64,000 bases of DNA, taken from positions 126,713 to 190,712 of the forward strand of contig NZ_CM001775.1 in NCBI RefSeq assembly GCF_000332235.1, in the 5' to 3' direction. This DNA comes from Geminocystis herdmanii PCC 6308. GTDB taxonomy: Bacteria; Cyanobacteriota; Cyanobacteriia; Cyanobacteriales; Cyanobacteriaceae. Shown here one piece after another: positions 52,950 to 62,787 of the stretch. The number at the start of each line of letters is the position of its first letter. The stretch's first letter is position 1. Below the pieces are notes generated by a model that saw only the letters and a program-made list of their open reading frames with translations, made no database searches and was not told the origin of the DNA. Made by a program: the position numbers and the translations under genes.

Positions 52950-55900
52950 ATGTCCCGACTCCTCATCAACCAATATCGTAAAGAATTAGAAACTAGAAAA
53001 CGCTATGGAGGTAGTAGCAATGAAGGTGCGATTCGTTATGCCTTCGCTACCCTTTTAAACGGTTATTGTCGCCCAAGAGACTTTATTTTAGTCGAAGAAT
53101 TGTCGATCGTCTCTCGTTTACAGACTAAGATTAGGTTAGATGGTATTGTTAAGGATGCTTTGAGGTTAGATTGGGGATATTGGGAAGCCAAAGACGAAAA
53201 AGATAGCCTAGACGCAGAAATTGAAGCCAAACTCAGTAAAGGTTATCCTATCGATAATATTCTCTTTGAAGACACCAAAACCGCCGTTTTAATCCAAAAT
53301 GGTAGCGAATCTCTACGGATTGCTATGGAGGATGATGAGGCTTTAGACGCTTTACTTAACCAATTTTTAGACTATGAAAGGGCAGAAGTTAAAAACTTTC
53401 GACAAGCTATCAGCAATTTTAGTCAAGATTTACCTATCATAATAGATACTCTCAGAAAACTGATCGATCGTCAAGACCCCCCAGCCTCTAATTCTGGGAA
53501 TCGCCCCCCTACCCCCAATTCTGGGGGAGTAATACAAGATTCAGAAGTCCCCAATGTTGGGGATTTAGGGGCAAATCAAAATTTCATTAAGGTAAGGGAT
53601 AAATTTCTGAAAATCTGTCAAGAATCCATCAATCCAGACATCAATATTGATGATATTCGAGAGATGATTATTCAGCACATTTTGACAGAAGATATATTTA
53701 ATAATATTTTTAGTGAAGGGCAATTTCATCAAGAAAATAACATCGCTCGACAATTAAATGAAGTTATCAAAACATTCTTTACTGGTAACGTTAAACGCAA
53801 CACTTTTAAGACGATTCAAAGTTATTATAATGCCATTATTCGCACTGCTTCTAGTATTGTTAATCATCAGGAAAAACAGAAGTTTTTAAAAGTAGTTTAT
53901 GAAAACTTTTATAAAGCCTATAACCCGAAAGAAGCAGACAGATTAGGAATAGTTTACACTCCCAACGAAATTGTGAAATTTATGGTACAAAGTACCGATT
54001 ATTTACTAGAAAAACACTTTAATAAAACATTAGGAGATAAAGGAGTAGAAATTCTTGATCCTTGCACTGGCACAGGTACATTTATTACAGAAATATTAGA
54101 CTCTTTATTAACAAGAGATATTGAATATAAATATCAAAATGAGATTCACTGTAACGAGATGTCAATTTTGCCTTATTACATAGCAAATCTCAATATCGAA
54201 TACACTTATCAACAGATAACTAAGCAATATTTAGAGTTTGAAAATATCTGTTTAGTGGATACTTTAAACCCTACAGATAAGGGGGAAAAACAGTTAAATA
54301 TGTTTGCGATGAATGAGGAAAATACAGAGAGAATTAAACGACAAAATGAGAAAAAAATCTCGGTAATTATTGGCAATCCGCCCTATAATGCTAAACAGGA
54401 AAATTTTAATGATAATAATGCTAATCGTAAGTATGAATCGATCGATCGAAGAATCAAAAATAGTTATATTAAGGAAGGTACAGCGCAAAATCAAATAGTG
54501 GTTTATGATATGTACACCCGTTTTATTCGTTGGGCAACGGATAGATTACATGATGAAGGAATTATCGCTTTTATTTCTAATTCTTCTTTTATTGATGCTT
54601 TAGCTTTTGATGGTTTTAGAAAAATTATTGCTCAAGAATTTAACGAAATTTGGGTAATTAATACTAAAGGAAATGCCCGTAATAGTGGAGAGAGAAGAAG
54701 ACAAGAGGGAGGCAATGTATTTAGTGATTTAATTAAGGTAGGTATTGCTGTTTATTTCTTGATTAAAAATCCTAAAAAAGAAGGATTTAAAATTTACTAT
54801 CATGAATTAGATGATTATTTAAAAGCTGATGATAAAAAAGCCTTTTTTGTTCAAAATAGAATAGAAAATATTGAATTTGAAACGATAAAACCTGATAGTA
54901 ATAATAATTGGATTAATCAAACAGATAATGATTTTGATGATTTAATACCTTTAATTGATAAAGATGTGAAAGCTGGAAAAACTAAAGCGGTTAAAAATGA
55001 GGAAACGGGAGAGTTGGAAAATAAAATTTGTGATGAGGCAATTTTTCAATTATTTTTTAGGGGAATGGAAACGGGTAGAGATGAATGGGTTTATGATATT
55101 AATAAAGAAAATTTAGAAATTAAAGTTAAATTTTTAATCAATACTTATCAAGCAACATTACAAGATAATAAATATCAAGATAAGGATAAAATTAAATGGG
55201 ATAGAGAATTAACTAAATACTTAGATAAAAAAATTAATAAAAACTTCGATATTCAGCAAATAACAGATTCTTTATATCGTCCTTTTTCGTCAAATTATTT
55301 TTATTTTGATAGACATTTTAATAGAATGCCCTCTTATTGGTTTTCTTTAAAAACAGAAGATAATGTAGATAATAAAATAATCATATTACCCGGAATATCA
55401 TCACCTAAAGATTTTCATTGCTTAATCTCAAGGAAGATTGTTGATATGAATTGTTTACCTGCTGGTTGTCAATGTTTGCCATTATATAGATATGAAAATG
55501 GAGAGAGAAAAGAGAATATAACGGATTGGGCATTAAATAAATTTAAAAAATATTACAATGTGGAACAGCCTTCTAGGCTGTCACTGTCAGACAGGCAAGA
55601 TGCCTGTTTTACGGGGGAGGATAATAAGATTAATAATATTGAAAAGATTGATATTTTTCATTACGTTTATGGAGTTTTATATAACCCAGAATATCGATCG
55701 AAATATGAGTTAAATTTAAAACGAGAGTTTCCGAGAATACCCTTTTATAATGACTTTTGGCAGTGGAGTAAATGGGGTAAACAATTAATAGAATTACACC
55801 TCAATTATGAAACCATTAAACCTTATAAATTAACTAGAATAGATATCCCCTTAAATAATCCAGAAGCTACTCCTAAACCGAAACTAAAAGCAGATAAAGT

Positions 55901-56162
55901 TAACCATAAAATCATTATTGATGAGGTAACAACTTTAACAGAAATTCCTCCTTTAGCATGGGAATATAAACTAGGAAATCGTAGTGCTTTAGAGTGGATT
56001 TTAGATCAATATAAAGAGAAAAAATCTAAGGATAAAACTATAGCTGAAAAGTTTAATAATTATCGATTTGCTGACTATAAAGAGGCGGTAATTGAGTTGT
56101 TAAAAAAAGTGACAACTGTTAGTGTAGAAACCATGAAAATTATTGAAGCAATGAAGTTATAA
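52950..56162 (+). CDS. type ISP/IIG-like restriction-modification enzyme
   Basis: A 1070-residue single-chain enzyme. The N-terminal part (about 1-155) resembles a PD-(D/E)XK-type domain (LRLDWGYWEAKDEKD). The adenine methyltransferase domain has SAM motif I DPCTGTGTFITEIL near residue 371 and catalytic motif IV NPPYNAKQ near residue 475. The C-terminal region (about 700-1070) should contain target recognition. No separate S subunit is present. Two stretches are encoded by palindromic repeats (about residues 176-210 and 871-889). The frame is intact, but activity is untested. Confidence 0.88.
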   Translation: MSRLLINQYRKELETRKRYGGSSNEGAIRYAFATLLNGYCRPRDFILVEELSIVSRLQTKIRLDGIVKDALRLDWGYWEAKDEKDSLDAEIEAKLSKGYPIDNILFEDTKTAVLIQNGSESLRIAMEDDEALDALLNQFLDYERAEVKNFRQAISNFSQDLPIIIDTLRKLIDRQDPPASNSGNRPPTPNSGGVIQDSEVPNVGDLGANQNFIKVRDKFLKICQESINPDINIDDIREMIIQHILTEDIFNNIFSEGQFHQENNIARQLNEVIKTFFTGNVKRNTFKTIQSYYNAIIRTASSIVNHQEKQKFLKVVYENFYKAYNPKEADRLGIVYTPNEIVKFMVQSTDYLLEKHFNKTLGDKGVEILDPCTGTGTFITEILDSLLTRDIEYKYQNEIHCNEMSILPYYIANLNIEYTYQQITKQYLEFENICLVDTLNPTDKGEKQLNMFAMNEENTERIKRQNEKKISVIIGNPPYNAKQENFNDNNANRKYESIDRRIKNSYIKEGTAQNQIVVYDMYTRFIRWATDRLHDEGIIAFISNSSFIDALAFDGFRKIIAQEFNEIWVINTKGNARNSGERRRQEGGNVFSDLIKVGIAVYFLIKNPKKEGFKIYYHELDDYLKADDKKAFFVQNRIENIEFETIKPDSNNNWINQTDNDFDDLIPLIDKDVKAGKTKAVKNEETGELENKICDEAIFQLFFRGMETGRDEWVYDINKENLEIKVKFLINTYQATLQDNKYQDKDKIKWDRELTKYLDKKINKNFDIQQITDSLYRPFSSNYFYFDRHFNRMPSYWFSLKTEDNVDNKIIILPGISSPKDFHCLISRKIVDMNCLPAGCQCLPLYRYENGERKENITDWALNKFKKYYNVEQPSRLSLSDRQDACFTGEDNKINNIEKIDIFHYVYGVLYNPEYRSKYELNLKREFPRIPFYNDFWQWSKWGKQLIELHLNYETIKPYKLTRIDIPLNNPEATPKPKLKADKVNHKIIIDEVTTLTEIPPLAWEYKLGNRSALEWILDQYKEKKSKDKTIAEKFNNYRFADYKEAVIELLKKVTTVSVETMKIIEAMKL
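53475..53580. repeat. palindromic repeat inserted in frame (site 1)
   Basis: GC-rich palindromes CCCCCAATTCTGGGGG and TCCCCAATGTTGGGGA, with outer CCCCTA/TAGGGG, form a complete cyanobacterial intergenic palindromic element. It encodes roughly PPASNSGNRPPTPNSGG and on to NVGDLGANQ, a low-complexity linker unlike the rest of the protein. A half copy is at 13484-13510. Confidence 0.8.
55565..55612. repeat. REP-type double hairpin inserted in frame (site 2)
   Basis: ACAGCC-TTCTA-GGCTGT followed by ACAGGCA-AGA-TGCCTGT and TTTTAC. The second hairpin and tail match the hairpin at the end of the RAYT gene. Within the restriction gene it encodes about EQPSRLSLSDRQDACFTG without breaking the frame. 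Confidence 0.85.
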
Positions 56163-56417
56163 AAGATTTGCTTGTTATCTTGTTTTCTTAGAGAAATTGT
56201 TAAGTTATACTCATCAAGGTTATAATCTGATGTTGCAAAATGTATAGTTGCCTCTTGCCTACTTGCCTTTTGCCTACCTTCACCAAACTCAAATTATGCC
56301 CTCGCCAAGTATAAAAGAGGTTGTAAACTTCTTACATAAAGTAGCTCATTGTAATAATTATATCGAATAATCCCATTTAGGTTATAATAAAATCAAGTAC
56401 GTTGTATCACTAAGATA
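56163..56417. other. intergenic region upstream of the sucrose-phosphate synthase gene
   Basis: AT-rich; contains a short TGCCTCT/TGCCTAC heptamer-like tract (56247-56280) that recalls the core of repeat family A but lacks its ends. Promoter of the synthase gene expected here. Confidence 0.5.
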
Positions 56418-58553
56418 ATGAAAAATTCACAAAAATATATCTTACTCATTAGCATTCACGGTCTAATAAGAGGAAAAGATTTAGAATTAGGGAAGGATGC
56501 AGATACTGGTGGACAAACAAAGTATGTTTTAGAGTTAGCAGAAGCATTATCCCAACGAGAAGAAGTGGAAAGAGTCGATTTGATGACGAAATTGTTAATC
56601 GATGCTCAGGTTAATGATGATTATAGTCAACAACTGGAAACTATTAGGGAAAAAGCGAACATTGTTCGTATAAGTGGAGGCAATGATGACTATATACCAA
56701 AGGAAGAATTGTGGGATTATTTGGATAATTTTGCCGATAATGCGATCGAATTTTTAAAGAGTCAAGAAAGATTACCTGATGTTATTCATACTCATTATGC
56801 TGATGCTGGTTACGTTGGGGTGAGATTGTCTCATCAGTTAGGAATTCCGTTGATTCATACGGGGCATTCTTTAGGAAGAAGTAAGCGTAAAAGATTGTTG
56901 GCTAGTGGGGTGAAAAAAGAGATAATTGAGCAACGCTATAAGATGATTCGCCGTATCAATGCAGAAGAAGAAACTTTAAGCTCGGCACAAAGGGTTATTA
57001 CTAGCACTTCTCAGGAAATAAATGAGCAGTATGCCCAGTACGATTATTATGAACCATCACAAATGCGTGTCATTCCTCCGGGTACGGATGTGGAAAAATT
57101 CTATCCCCCAGAGGGTAACGAGTGGGATAGTGAGGTTTTCCAATCGATCGAGCGATTTTTAACTAATCCTCATAAGCCTATTATACTAGCTCTTTCACGG
57201 TTAGATCAGAGAAAAAATATCATTACCCTTATTGAAGCCTTTGGACAAAATTCAGAATTACAAGAGGAAGCAAATTTAGTTATTTTTGCAGGTACAAGAA
57301 ATGATGTCAAAGATTTAGATGAAAGTCTCCAAGACATTTTTACTGATTTATTATTGATGATCGATCGATATGATTTATATGGTAAGGTAGCCTATCCTAA
57401 AACCATCACCTTAGATAATATCGAAATAATGTATCGTTTAGCGGCGTTGTCGGGAGGCGTTTTCGTGAATCCTGCTTTAACCGAACCTTTTGGCTTAACC
57501 TTAATTGAAGCTGCCGCTAGTGGTTTACCCATTGTAGCCACTAAAGACGGAGGACCGATCGATATAATCAAAAACTGTCAGAATGGTTATTTAATCGATC
57601 CCCTTGACCCTCAAGACATTGGTGATAAGATTTTAAAAGTAATTCGGGAAAAAGCTCAATGGCAGATTTTTGCTCACAATGGCGTTACGAAGGTTAAAGA
57701 ATATTATACTTGGGCTTCCCATGTAGAAACCTATCTCAAAGTCTTACAACCGATTATCGATAAGAATGAACGGTTAGTCAGGATGCCTACCCAACGTAGG
57801 GCAATGTTGTATCATAACGGTGCGATCGTCTCTAGTATAGATCAAAACTTACTGGGCGATCGAGAATCATTAGGGAAATTAATGGTGTTAATTCAAGAAA
57901 AACGCAAAAACATTAGTTTCTGTCTTGCCACAGGGAGAAGACTCGACTCCGCCCTAAAGGTTTTAAGAGAATATGATATAGTGCAACCAGACGTTTTAAT
58001 AACAAGCATGGGTACAGAAATCTACTATTCTCAAGACTTAATCCGAGATACTGCTTGGACAACTCATATTAACTACCAATGGAATCGTCAAAGCATCGCC
58101 ACCTTATTATCAGAATTGGAAGGATTAACTCTACAGCCTAAAACAGAACAAAGTCTCTACAAAATTAGTTATTTTTATGATCCTACGATCGCACCAAAAA
58201 TAGAAGATATTAAGAGAATACTGCTTCAAAATGAACAAACCGTGAATGTCATCTTTTCTTTTGGACAATTTTTGGATATTATACCCATTAGAGCATCCAA
58301 AGGCTACGCTGTAAGATGGTTTTCTAGTCAATGGGATATACCTTTAAATCGTATTCTCACGGCAGGAGGTTCGGGAGGTGATGAAGATATGATGCTAGGT
58401 AACACATTATCTGTGGTAGTTGCGAATCGTCATCAAGAGGAGCTTTCTAACCTTAGTGAAGTAGAACCGATATACTTTTCCCATCGACAATTTGCAGACG
58501 GAATCATTGACGGCTTGAATCACTACGACTTTTTTAATCTATGCGAATCCTAA
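56418..58553 (+). CDS. sps: sucrose-phosphate synthase (two-domain)
   Basis: Makes sucrose-6-phosphate from UDP(ADP)-glucose and fructose-6-phosphate. A 711-residue protein with a GT4 domain (1 to about 470: ISIHGLIRGKDLELGKDADTGG, HTGHSLGRSKRKRLL, TEPFGLTLIEAAASG) and a HAD-type domain like sucrose phosphatase (about 480-711). The phosphatase nucleophile region reads SSIDQNLLG, not DxDxT, so that domain is probably inactive, as known for some cyanobacterial enzymes. Sucrose serves as a compatible solute; a separate phosphatase gene is not in the window. Confidence 0.94.
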   Translation: MKNSQKYILLISIHGLIRGKDLELGKDADTGGQTKYVLELAEALSQREEVERVDLMTKLLIDAQVNDDYSQQLETIREKANIVRISGGNDDYIPKEELWDYLDNFADNAIEFLKSQERLPDVIHTHYADAGYVGVRLSHQLGIPLIHTGHSLGRSKRKRLLASGVKKEIIEQRYKMIRRINAEEETLSSAQRVITSTSQEINEQYAQYDYYEPSQMRVIPPGTDVEKFYPPEGNEWDSEVFQSIERFLTNPHKPIILALSRLDQRKNIITLIEAFGQNSELQEEANLVIFAGTRNDVKDLDESLQDIFTDLLLMIDRYDLYGKVAYPKTITLDNIEIMYRLAALSGGVFVNPALTEPFGLTLIEAAASGLPIVATKDGGPIDIIKNCQNGYLIDPLDPQDIGDKILKVIREKAQWQIFAHNGVTKVKEYYTWASHVETYLKVLQPIIDKNERLVRMPTQRRAMLYHNGAIVSSIDQNLLGDRESLGKLMVLIQEKRKNISFCLATGRRLDSALKVLREYDIVQPDVLITSMGTEIYYSQDLIRDTAWTTHINYQWNRQSIATLLSELEGLTLQPKTEQSLYKISYFYDPTIAPKIEDIKRILLQNEQTVNVIFSFGQFLDIIPIRASKGYAVRWFSSQWDIPLNRILTAGGSGGDEDMMLGNTLSVVVANRHQEELSNLSEVEPIYFSHRQFADGIIDGLNHYDFFNLCES

Positions 58554-58581
58554 GGAGTAAGGAGTAAGGAGTCTATTGTAG

Positions 58582-58607
58582 GTTGGGTTTCGTTTCCTCA
58601 ACCCAAC
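58582..58607. repeat. palindrome GTTGGGTT...AACCCAAC
   Basis: An 8-bp perfect stem with a 10-nt loop, a widespread cyanobacterial intergenic palindrome. It lies between sps and ridA, after a short GGAGTAA heptamer tract (58554-58572), and could terminate sps transcription. Confidence 0.65.
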
Positions 58608-58653
58608 AAAATCATTTATTTTTGACAAACAAAATTTATATTTAATTACAATA

Positions 58654-59040
58654 ATGAACAAAAAAGTTATTTACACCAAAAACGCACCCTCACCTGTAGG
58701 GCCATATAGTCAGGCGATCGCCACTCAAGGAGAATTAATCTTTATCGCAGGGCAAATTCCCCTTAATCCCGAAACTGGGGAAATTACGGGGGAGGGAGAT
58801 ATAGTTGCTCAAACTCAACAAGTAATGAAAAATATTGAAGCAATTTTGACAGAAGCAGGGGTGAATTGGTCAAATATCGTTAAAACAGGGGTATTTTTAA
58901 AAGATTTAGGGGATTTTGTTCCTATGAATGAAGTTTATGCCCAATATTTCCCCGAAAACCCTCCTGCGCGCGCTTGTGTCGAAGTATCTCGTTTACCAAA
59001 AGATGTATTGGTAGAAATTGAGTGCATCGCCGTTAAATAG
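58654..59040 (+). CDS. ridA: RidA family reactive intermediate deaminase
   Basis: Hydrolyses reactive enamine/imine products of amino-acid dehydratases. A 128-residue protein with the full family pattern: [24 protein letters not shown], then the substrate-binding Arg in [13 protein letters not shown] and the Glu in VEIECIAVK. Confidence 0.95.
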   Translation: MNKKVIYTKNAPSPVGPYSQAIATQGELIFIAGQIPLNPETGEITGEGDIVAQTQQVMKNIEAILTEAGVNWSNIVKTGVFLKDLGDFVPMNEVYAQYFPENPPARACVEVSRLPKDVLVEIECIAVK

Positions 59041-59069
59041 GGGTTGCCTCATAGTCTTTATCGATTAGG

Positions 59070-59104
59070 GAGATAGGAGTTAGGAGACAGGAGATAGGAG
59101 AAAT
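59070..59104. repeat. heptamer tandem repeat (GGAGATA)n
   Basis: Five imperfect copies of GGAGATA/GGAGTTA/GGAGACA. The gap 59041-59521 otherwise holds the family C and B copies that follow. Confidence 0.8.
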
Positions 59105-59149
59105 ACTGAAACATCAAGGTTTTGATGCTGTTAATAGATAGAATGAGTA

Positions 59150-59283
59150 TAGTTGTATTTTAAAAAATAAGATTAAAAGTGTTGAATTTTTGAATAAAAA
59201 TCCTTAAAACTGCACACTTTTTGGTTAATGTATTATGCCTAAACTGTTGATTTTAATAGCTTTCTGAGTTATTCAGCAGACCC
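59150..59283. mobile_element. dispersed repeat family C, copy C2
   Basis: Inverse-orientation near-copy of 46071-46204, from AGTTGTATTTTAAAAAATAA to GAGTTATTCAGCAGACCC. A family B element begins 18 bp later. Confidence 0.75.
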
Positions 59284-59301
59284 TAAATAACATTTTATAT
59301 T

Positions 59302-59506
59302 ACCTCAGTGAACCATAAAGAAAATGATGAAAACTAGACAGGTAGACAAGTGGACAAGTGGACAGGTAGAAAAATTCCCAATATTTGTGGGTTTTAAAAA
59401 TAATTTTATTGACTCAAAAAAAACACAATCCTCCTGTCTGCCTGTCTGCCTGTCTTCCAAGTCACTCTCACCAATAATTTTATAGTTCACTCAGGTGAAC
59501 TCAGGT
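59302..59506. mobile_element. dispersed repeat family B, copy B4
   Basis: Left end ACCTCAGTGAACCATAAAG, right end TATAGTTCACTCAGGT (to 59496), followed by a second GAACTCAGGT (to 59506). Octamers GACAAGTG near the left and CTGTCTGC near the right match B1. No clear target duplication is seen. Confidence 0.82.
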
Positions 59507-59521
59507 TAAACTTGATCTAAT

Positions 59522-60451
59522 TTATTTTCGTAACATTCTTAATAATTTCTCCATTTCTGGAGGTAAGGGTGCGATCGACTCTATAACCTCCTGTGTGATA
59601 GGATGAACTAAAGTGAGCCGAAAAGCGTGTAAGGCTTGACCAGTTAAATTGACTCCTACAGAGTGACCAGCACTATACAAAGGATCACCGATAATGGGGT
59701 GTTTGATGTGACTAGCATGGACTCGAATTTGATGAGTTCTACCTGTTTCTAATTGAAACTTAATTAAACTATAATTACCTAATCTTTCTTGTAGTTGCCA
59801 ATGGGTGACTGCTTCCCTACCACCTTTTTCGACAGGTACGATGGCCATTTTTTTTCGATCGACAGGATGTCTGCCAATGGGTAAATCCACAGTTCCCGAC
59901 TCTTGACGAGGTGATCCATACACAACCCCAAAATACTCACGAGTAGCGGTTTTCGCCTTGATTTGCTCCTGTAAACTGCGTAAAACAGGCTCTGTTTTGG
60001 CGACTACCATCACCCCTGTTGTATCTTTGTCTAATCGATGAACGATGCCGGGGCGTTCTACTCCGCCGATGCCTTGTAAATCTGGACAATGGGCTAATAA
60101 GGCATTAACTAAAGTACCGTCTTGATGTCCGGGGGAAGGATGTACTACGAAATTAGCAGGTTTATTAATAATAATCAAATATTCATCTTCATAGACAACA
60201 TCTAAGGGGATAGATTGAGCAATTACCGATGAGGTGACAGGAGGCGGAATGTCCACATTAATCACATCCCCTGATTTGAGGATAGTCTTTTTTTGGGTAC
60301 AAATTTCCTGATTGAGAGTTACTTGTCCACTTTCAATGATTTTTTGTAGTCTCGATCGAGATAAGTCGGTAATTCGATCGGACAACCATAAATCCATTCT
60401 TCCACCGTCATCGGTGACTATTAATTCTTGAGAAAAAGATGAGTTATTCAA
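59522..60451 (-). CDS. RluD-type pseudouridine synthase
   Basis: A 309-residue RluA/RluD family enzyme converting uridine to pseudouridine in 23S rRNA. An N-terminal S4 RNA-binding domain (about 15-75: RMDLWLSDRITDLSRSRLQK) precedes the catalytic domain with HRLDKDTTGVMVVAKT, whose Asp is the nucleophile, and QIRVHASHIKHPIIGDPLY. The exact target uridines (RluD-like 1911/1915/1917) are inferred from similarity only. Confidence 0.92.
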   Translation of the reverse strand: MNNSSFSQELIVTDDGGRMDLWLSDRITDLSRSRLQKIIESGQVTLNQEICTQKKTILKSGDVINVDIPPPVTSSVIAQSIPLDVVYEDEYLIIINKPANFVVHPSPGHQDGTLVNALLAHCPDLQGIGGVERPGIVHRLDKDTTGVMVVAKTEPVLRSLQEQIKAKTATREYFGVVYGSPRQESGTVDLPIGRHPVDRKKMAIVPVEKGGREAVTHWQLQERLGNYSLIKFQLETGRTHQIRVHASHIKHPIIGDPLYSAGHSVGVNLTGQALHAFRLTLVHPITQEVIESIAPLPPEMEKLLRMLRK

Positions 60452-60516
60452 AATATGAAGATTGAGAGAGAATCGGAAATTTTAGGAAAGAGGAATAGGT
60501 AAAGGGAGAAACATTG

Positions 60517-61698
60517 TTAATTATTTGCACTGAGGATAGTCGAAGTGTTAATTGTTAATTGTGTAATAAGCTGATTTTTTTGGGGTGTTTCTGTTAAATC
60601 TTTTCTGGTGTCTGTAATTAACCAGTCAATAGCGGCGGCTTGAACATCGATCGCTACACCATTTTTGTCCACACAATAACGACCAAATACCAGTTTATCC
60701 ACTAAGCGCACTCCCGAACCTAAACGAGAATATTCAAAAATGACACTATTATCCACCGTGGCATCTTCACAAATCCAACAATTTGGTCCTATCATACTCG
60801 GACCGACAATTTTTGCACCATCTTCAATGTGAGTCATAGCACCAATATAGACGGGAGGAGTTATATCGACTTTATCCCAGTTTACCGATACATTTAACCC
60901 CGTATATACCCCCGGTTGTACTTCTTTACCCGGTATCTCGACATTTTTAACCTCACCTTTTAAGACCGATCGCACGGCAGCCCAATAATCGGGTACTTTA
61001 CCAATATCAATCCATTCAAAGTCCATATTTACAGCATAAAAGGGTAAATTCAACTCTACCAATTTAGGAAATAACTCACTACCAATATCATATTCTTGAC
61101 CGGCGGGAATATAGTCAATAATTTCTGGTTCAAAAATATAAATCCCTGTATTTATTTGAGTACTTAAGGCTTCTTCAAGGTCTGGTTTTTCTTGGAATGC
61201 TAAAATTTTATCTTCATCATCAGTGACGACTACCCCATAACTGGAGACTTCTTCTTTCGGTACAGATTTTGTTACTACGGTTGCGATCGCACCTTTTTCT
61301 TTATGTTTTTTGACAACTTCTGTCAAATCCAGATCAATTAAAGCATCACCACACAAAACTACAAAAGTATCATCAAAGAAAGGGTTAAACTCTTGAATCC
61401 TTTTTAACCCACCAGCCGAGCCTAATGCTTCCCCCACTAATTCACCATCAACAATACGCCCTTCAAAAGAGTAGCCAATTTCCACCCCAAAACGTTGTCC
61501 ATCTCGAAAATAGTTTTCAATTTCTTCTGCTAAATGACTGACATTAACCATTATTTGATTAAAGCCATGTTTTCTTAATAATTCAACTAGAAATTCCATT
61601 ACTGGTTTTTGTAAAATGGGAATTAAAGGTTTAGGAATAGTGTGGGTAATAGGACGAACACGAGTACCCTTCCCCGCCGCCAGAATCATTGCTTTCAT
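60517..61698 (-). CDS. sugar-1-phosphate nucleotidylyltransferase
   Basis: A 393-residue NTP-sugar pyrophosphorylase. The N-terminal nucleotidyltransferase domain has MILAAGKGTRVRPITHTIPK and FVVLCGDALIDLDL. From about residue 250 left-handed beta-helix hexapeptide repeats begin (PGVYTGLNVSVNW ... YIGAMTHIEDGAKIVG). Such proteins form GDP-mannose or other NDP-sugars; the substrate is not evident. It may supply the glycan cluster although far from it. Confidence 0.88.
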   Translation of the reverse strand: MKAMILAAGKGTRVRPITHTIPKPLIPILQKPVMEFLVELLRKHGFNQIMVNVSHLAEEIENYFRDGQRFGVEIGYSFEGRIVDGELVGEALGSAGGLKRIQEFNPFFDDTFVVLCGDALIDLDLTEVVKKHKEKGAIATVVTKSVPKEEVSSYGVVVTDDEDKILAFQEKPDLEEALSTQINTGIYIFEPEIIDYIPAGQEYDIGSELFPKLVELNLPFYAVNMDFEWIDIGKVPDYWAAVRSVLKGEVKNVEIPGKEVQPGVYTGLNVSVNWDKVDITPPVYIGAMTHIEDGAKIVGPSMIGPNCWICEDATVDNSVIFEYSRLGSGVRLVDKLVFGRYCVDKNGVAIDVQAAAIDWLITDTRKDLTETPQKNQLITQLTINTSTILSANN

Positions 61699-61762
61699 AA
61701 CAGTTATGATAATAAAAATTTAAAAAAGTTTATATAAATTCATGTTTTAAGATACCACTAAA

Positions 61763-62671
61763 TCACTCATTAATTGTCAGAAATTCTTGTTTCTTCAACC
61801 AAGGGAGAATTTCTTGATGTTCTCGAATTACTGTAATTCCATGTTTTTCTAAATAATCTTGAAAATGTTTAGGGGATAAGATTCTATTTAGATGTTGAGG
61901 AATTTGATCGGTAATGATTTTAGCTCCATTATTTTGAATAATAAATTTAAGATTTTTGGGGTCTAATAAGTAAATAATTATTGGTTTATTTTTTACTTTT
62001 TTTAAGGTATTAATAAATTGTTCTGGCTCAATATTTGAACAGTCACTAATACTAATTAAAATAACTTTTGTCGATTCATATTCTGCTAATATTTCTAACC
62101 AAAAATCCCAGTCAATGGTAATAAATTTATCATTACCTACATTAACCACGATCGATTCTCCTAAGTCATGTTTTTGGAGAAATAAAGCTAGTTCAGTACT
62201 AATAACACTATCACCATAATTAAGCAGGGCGATCGAACCAGACTGATATAAATTACTATGATTAACACCCCAACAAAGTTTGTCAGGTATGAGGATTCCT
62301 GCTTGAGAAGTGCCTAAGATTTTAACTTGTTTTTCGTGAGCTTTTTGCCACAGTTTAAAAATATCTAAAGGGGGGATATTTTCCGTATAAATAATAACTT
62401 GTTTTATTCCAGCCTCAAGGGCTTCTAAACCAGCATTGAGGACATTATAAGGATGACTAAAAATTAGAGTAGTTTTGATTTCTGGATAGGTATTTATTGC
62501 CTCTGTTACTAAATCAAAAACGGGGATATTTTCTATATTATCCCCTACATATTGATCCCCAATTCCTGCAATAATATCATGATTATCTAAATTTAATTCT
62601 TGTAGGTAAGATAACGCTTTTGGCTGATCTATTCCTTGTATTAATAATGCTCGATCGAAGTTCCAAATCAT
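61763..62671 (-). CDS. CoA-binding protein, succinyl-CoA synthetase alpha-like
   Basis: A 302-residue protein related to the alpha subunit of succinyl-CoA synthetase: an N-terminal Rossmann-like domain (GIDQPKALSYLQELN), GIKQVIIYTENIPPLDIFKL and LGTSQAGILIPDKLCWGVNH. The phospho-histidine loop (GHAGA) of true SCS alpha is not present and no beta-subunit gene is adjacent. It probably is not a functional synthetase; a regulatory or CoA-sensing role is possible. Confidence 0.78.
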   Translation of the reverse strand: MIWNFDRALLIQGIDQPKALSYLQELNLDNHDIIAGIGDQYVGDNIENIPVFDLVTEAINTYPEIKTTLIFSHPYNVLNAGLEALEAGIKQVIIYTENIPPLDIFKLWQKAHEKQVKILGTSQAGILIPDKLCWGVNHSNLYQSGSIALLNYGDSVISTELALFLQKHDLGESIVVNVGNDKFITIDWDFWLEILAEYESTKVILISISDCSNIEPEQFINTLKKVKNKPIIIYLLDPKNLKFIIQNNGAKIITDQIPQHLNRILSPKHFQDYLEKHGITVIREHQEILPWLKKQEFLTINE

Positions 62672-62679
62672 GAATAATT

Positions 62680-62787
62680 AACAATGAACAATTAACAGTG
62701 AACAATTAATAAGGAACAATTAACAATGAACAGTGACTGATAATATTAATTCCTCATTTTACATTCTTATTACTTATTACTTATTAC
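62680..62787. repeat. short tandem repeat region
   Basis: AACAATTA/ACAGTGA heptamer-octamer repeats (62680-62740) and TTACTTA heptamers (62768-62787) between the CoA-binding gene and tic22. Confidence 0.8.

Noticed and set aside
59305-59490. 61-codon minus-strand frame
   Set aside because: It is read through family B repeat B4.
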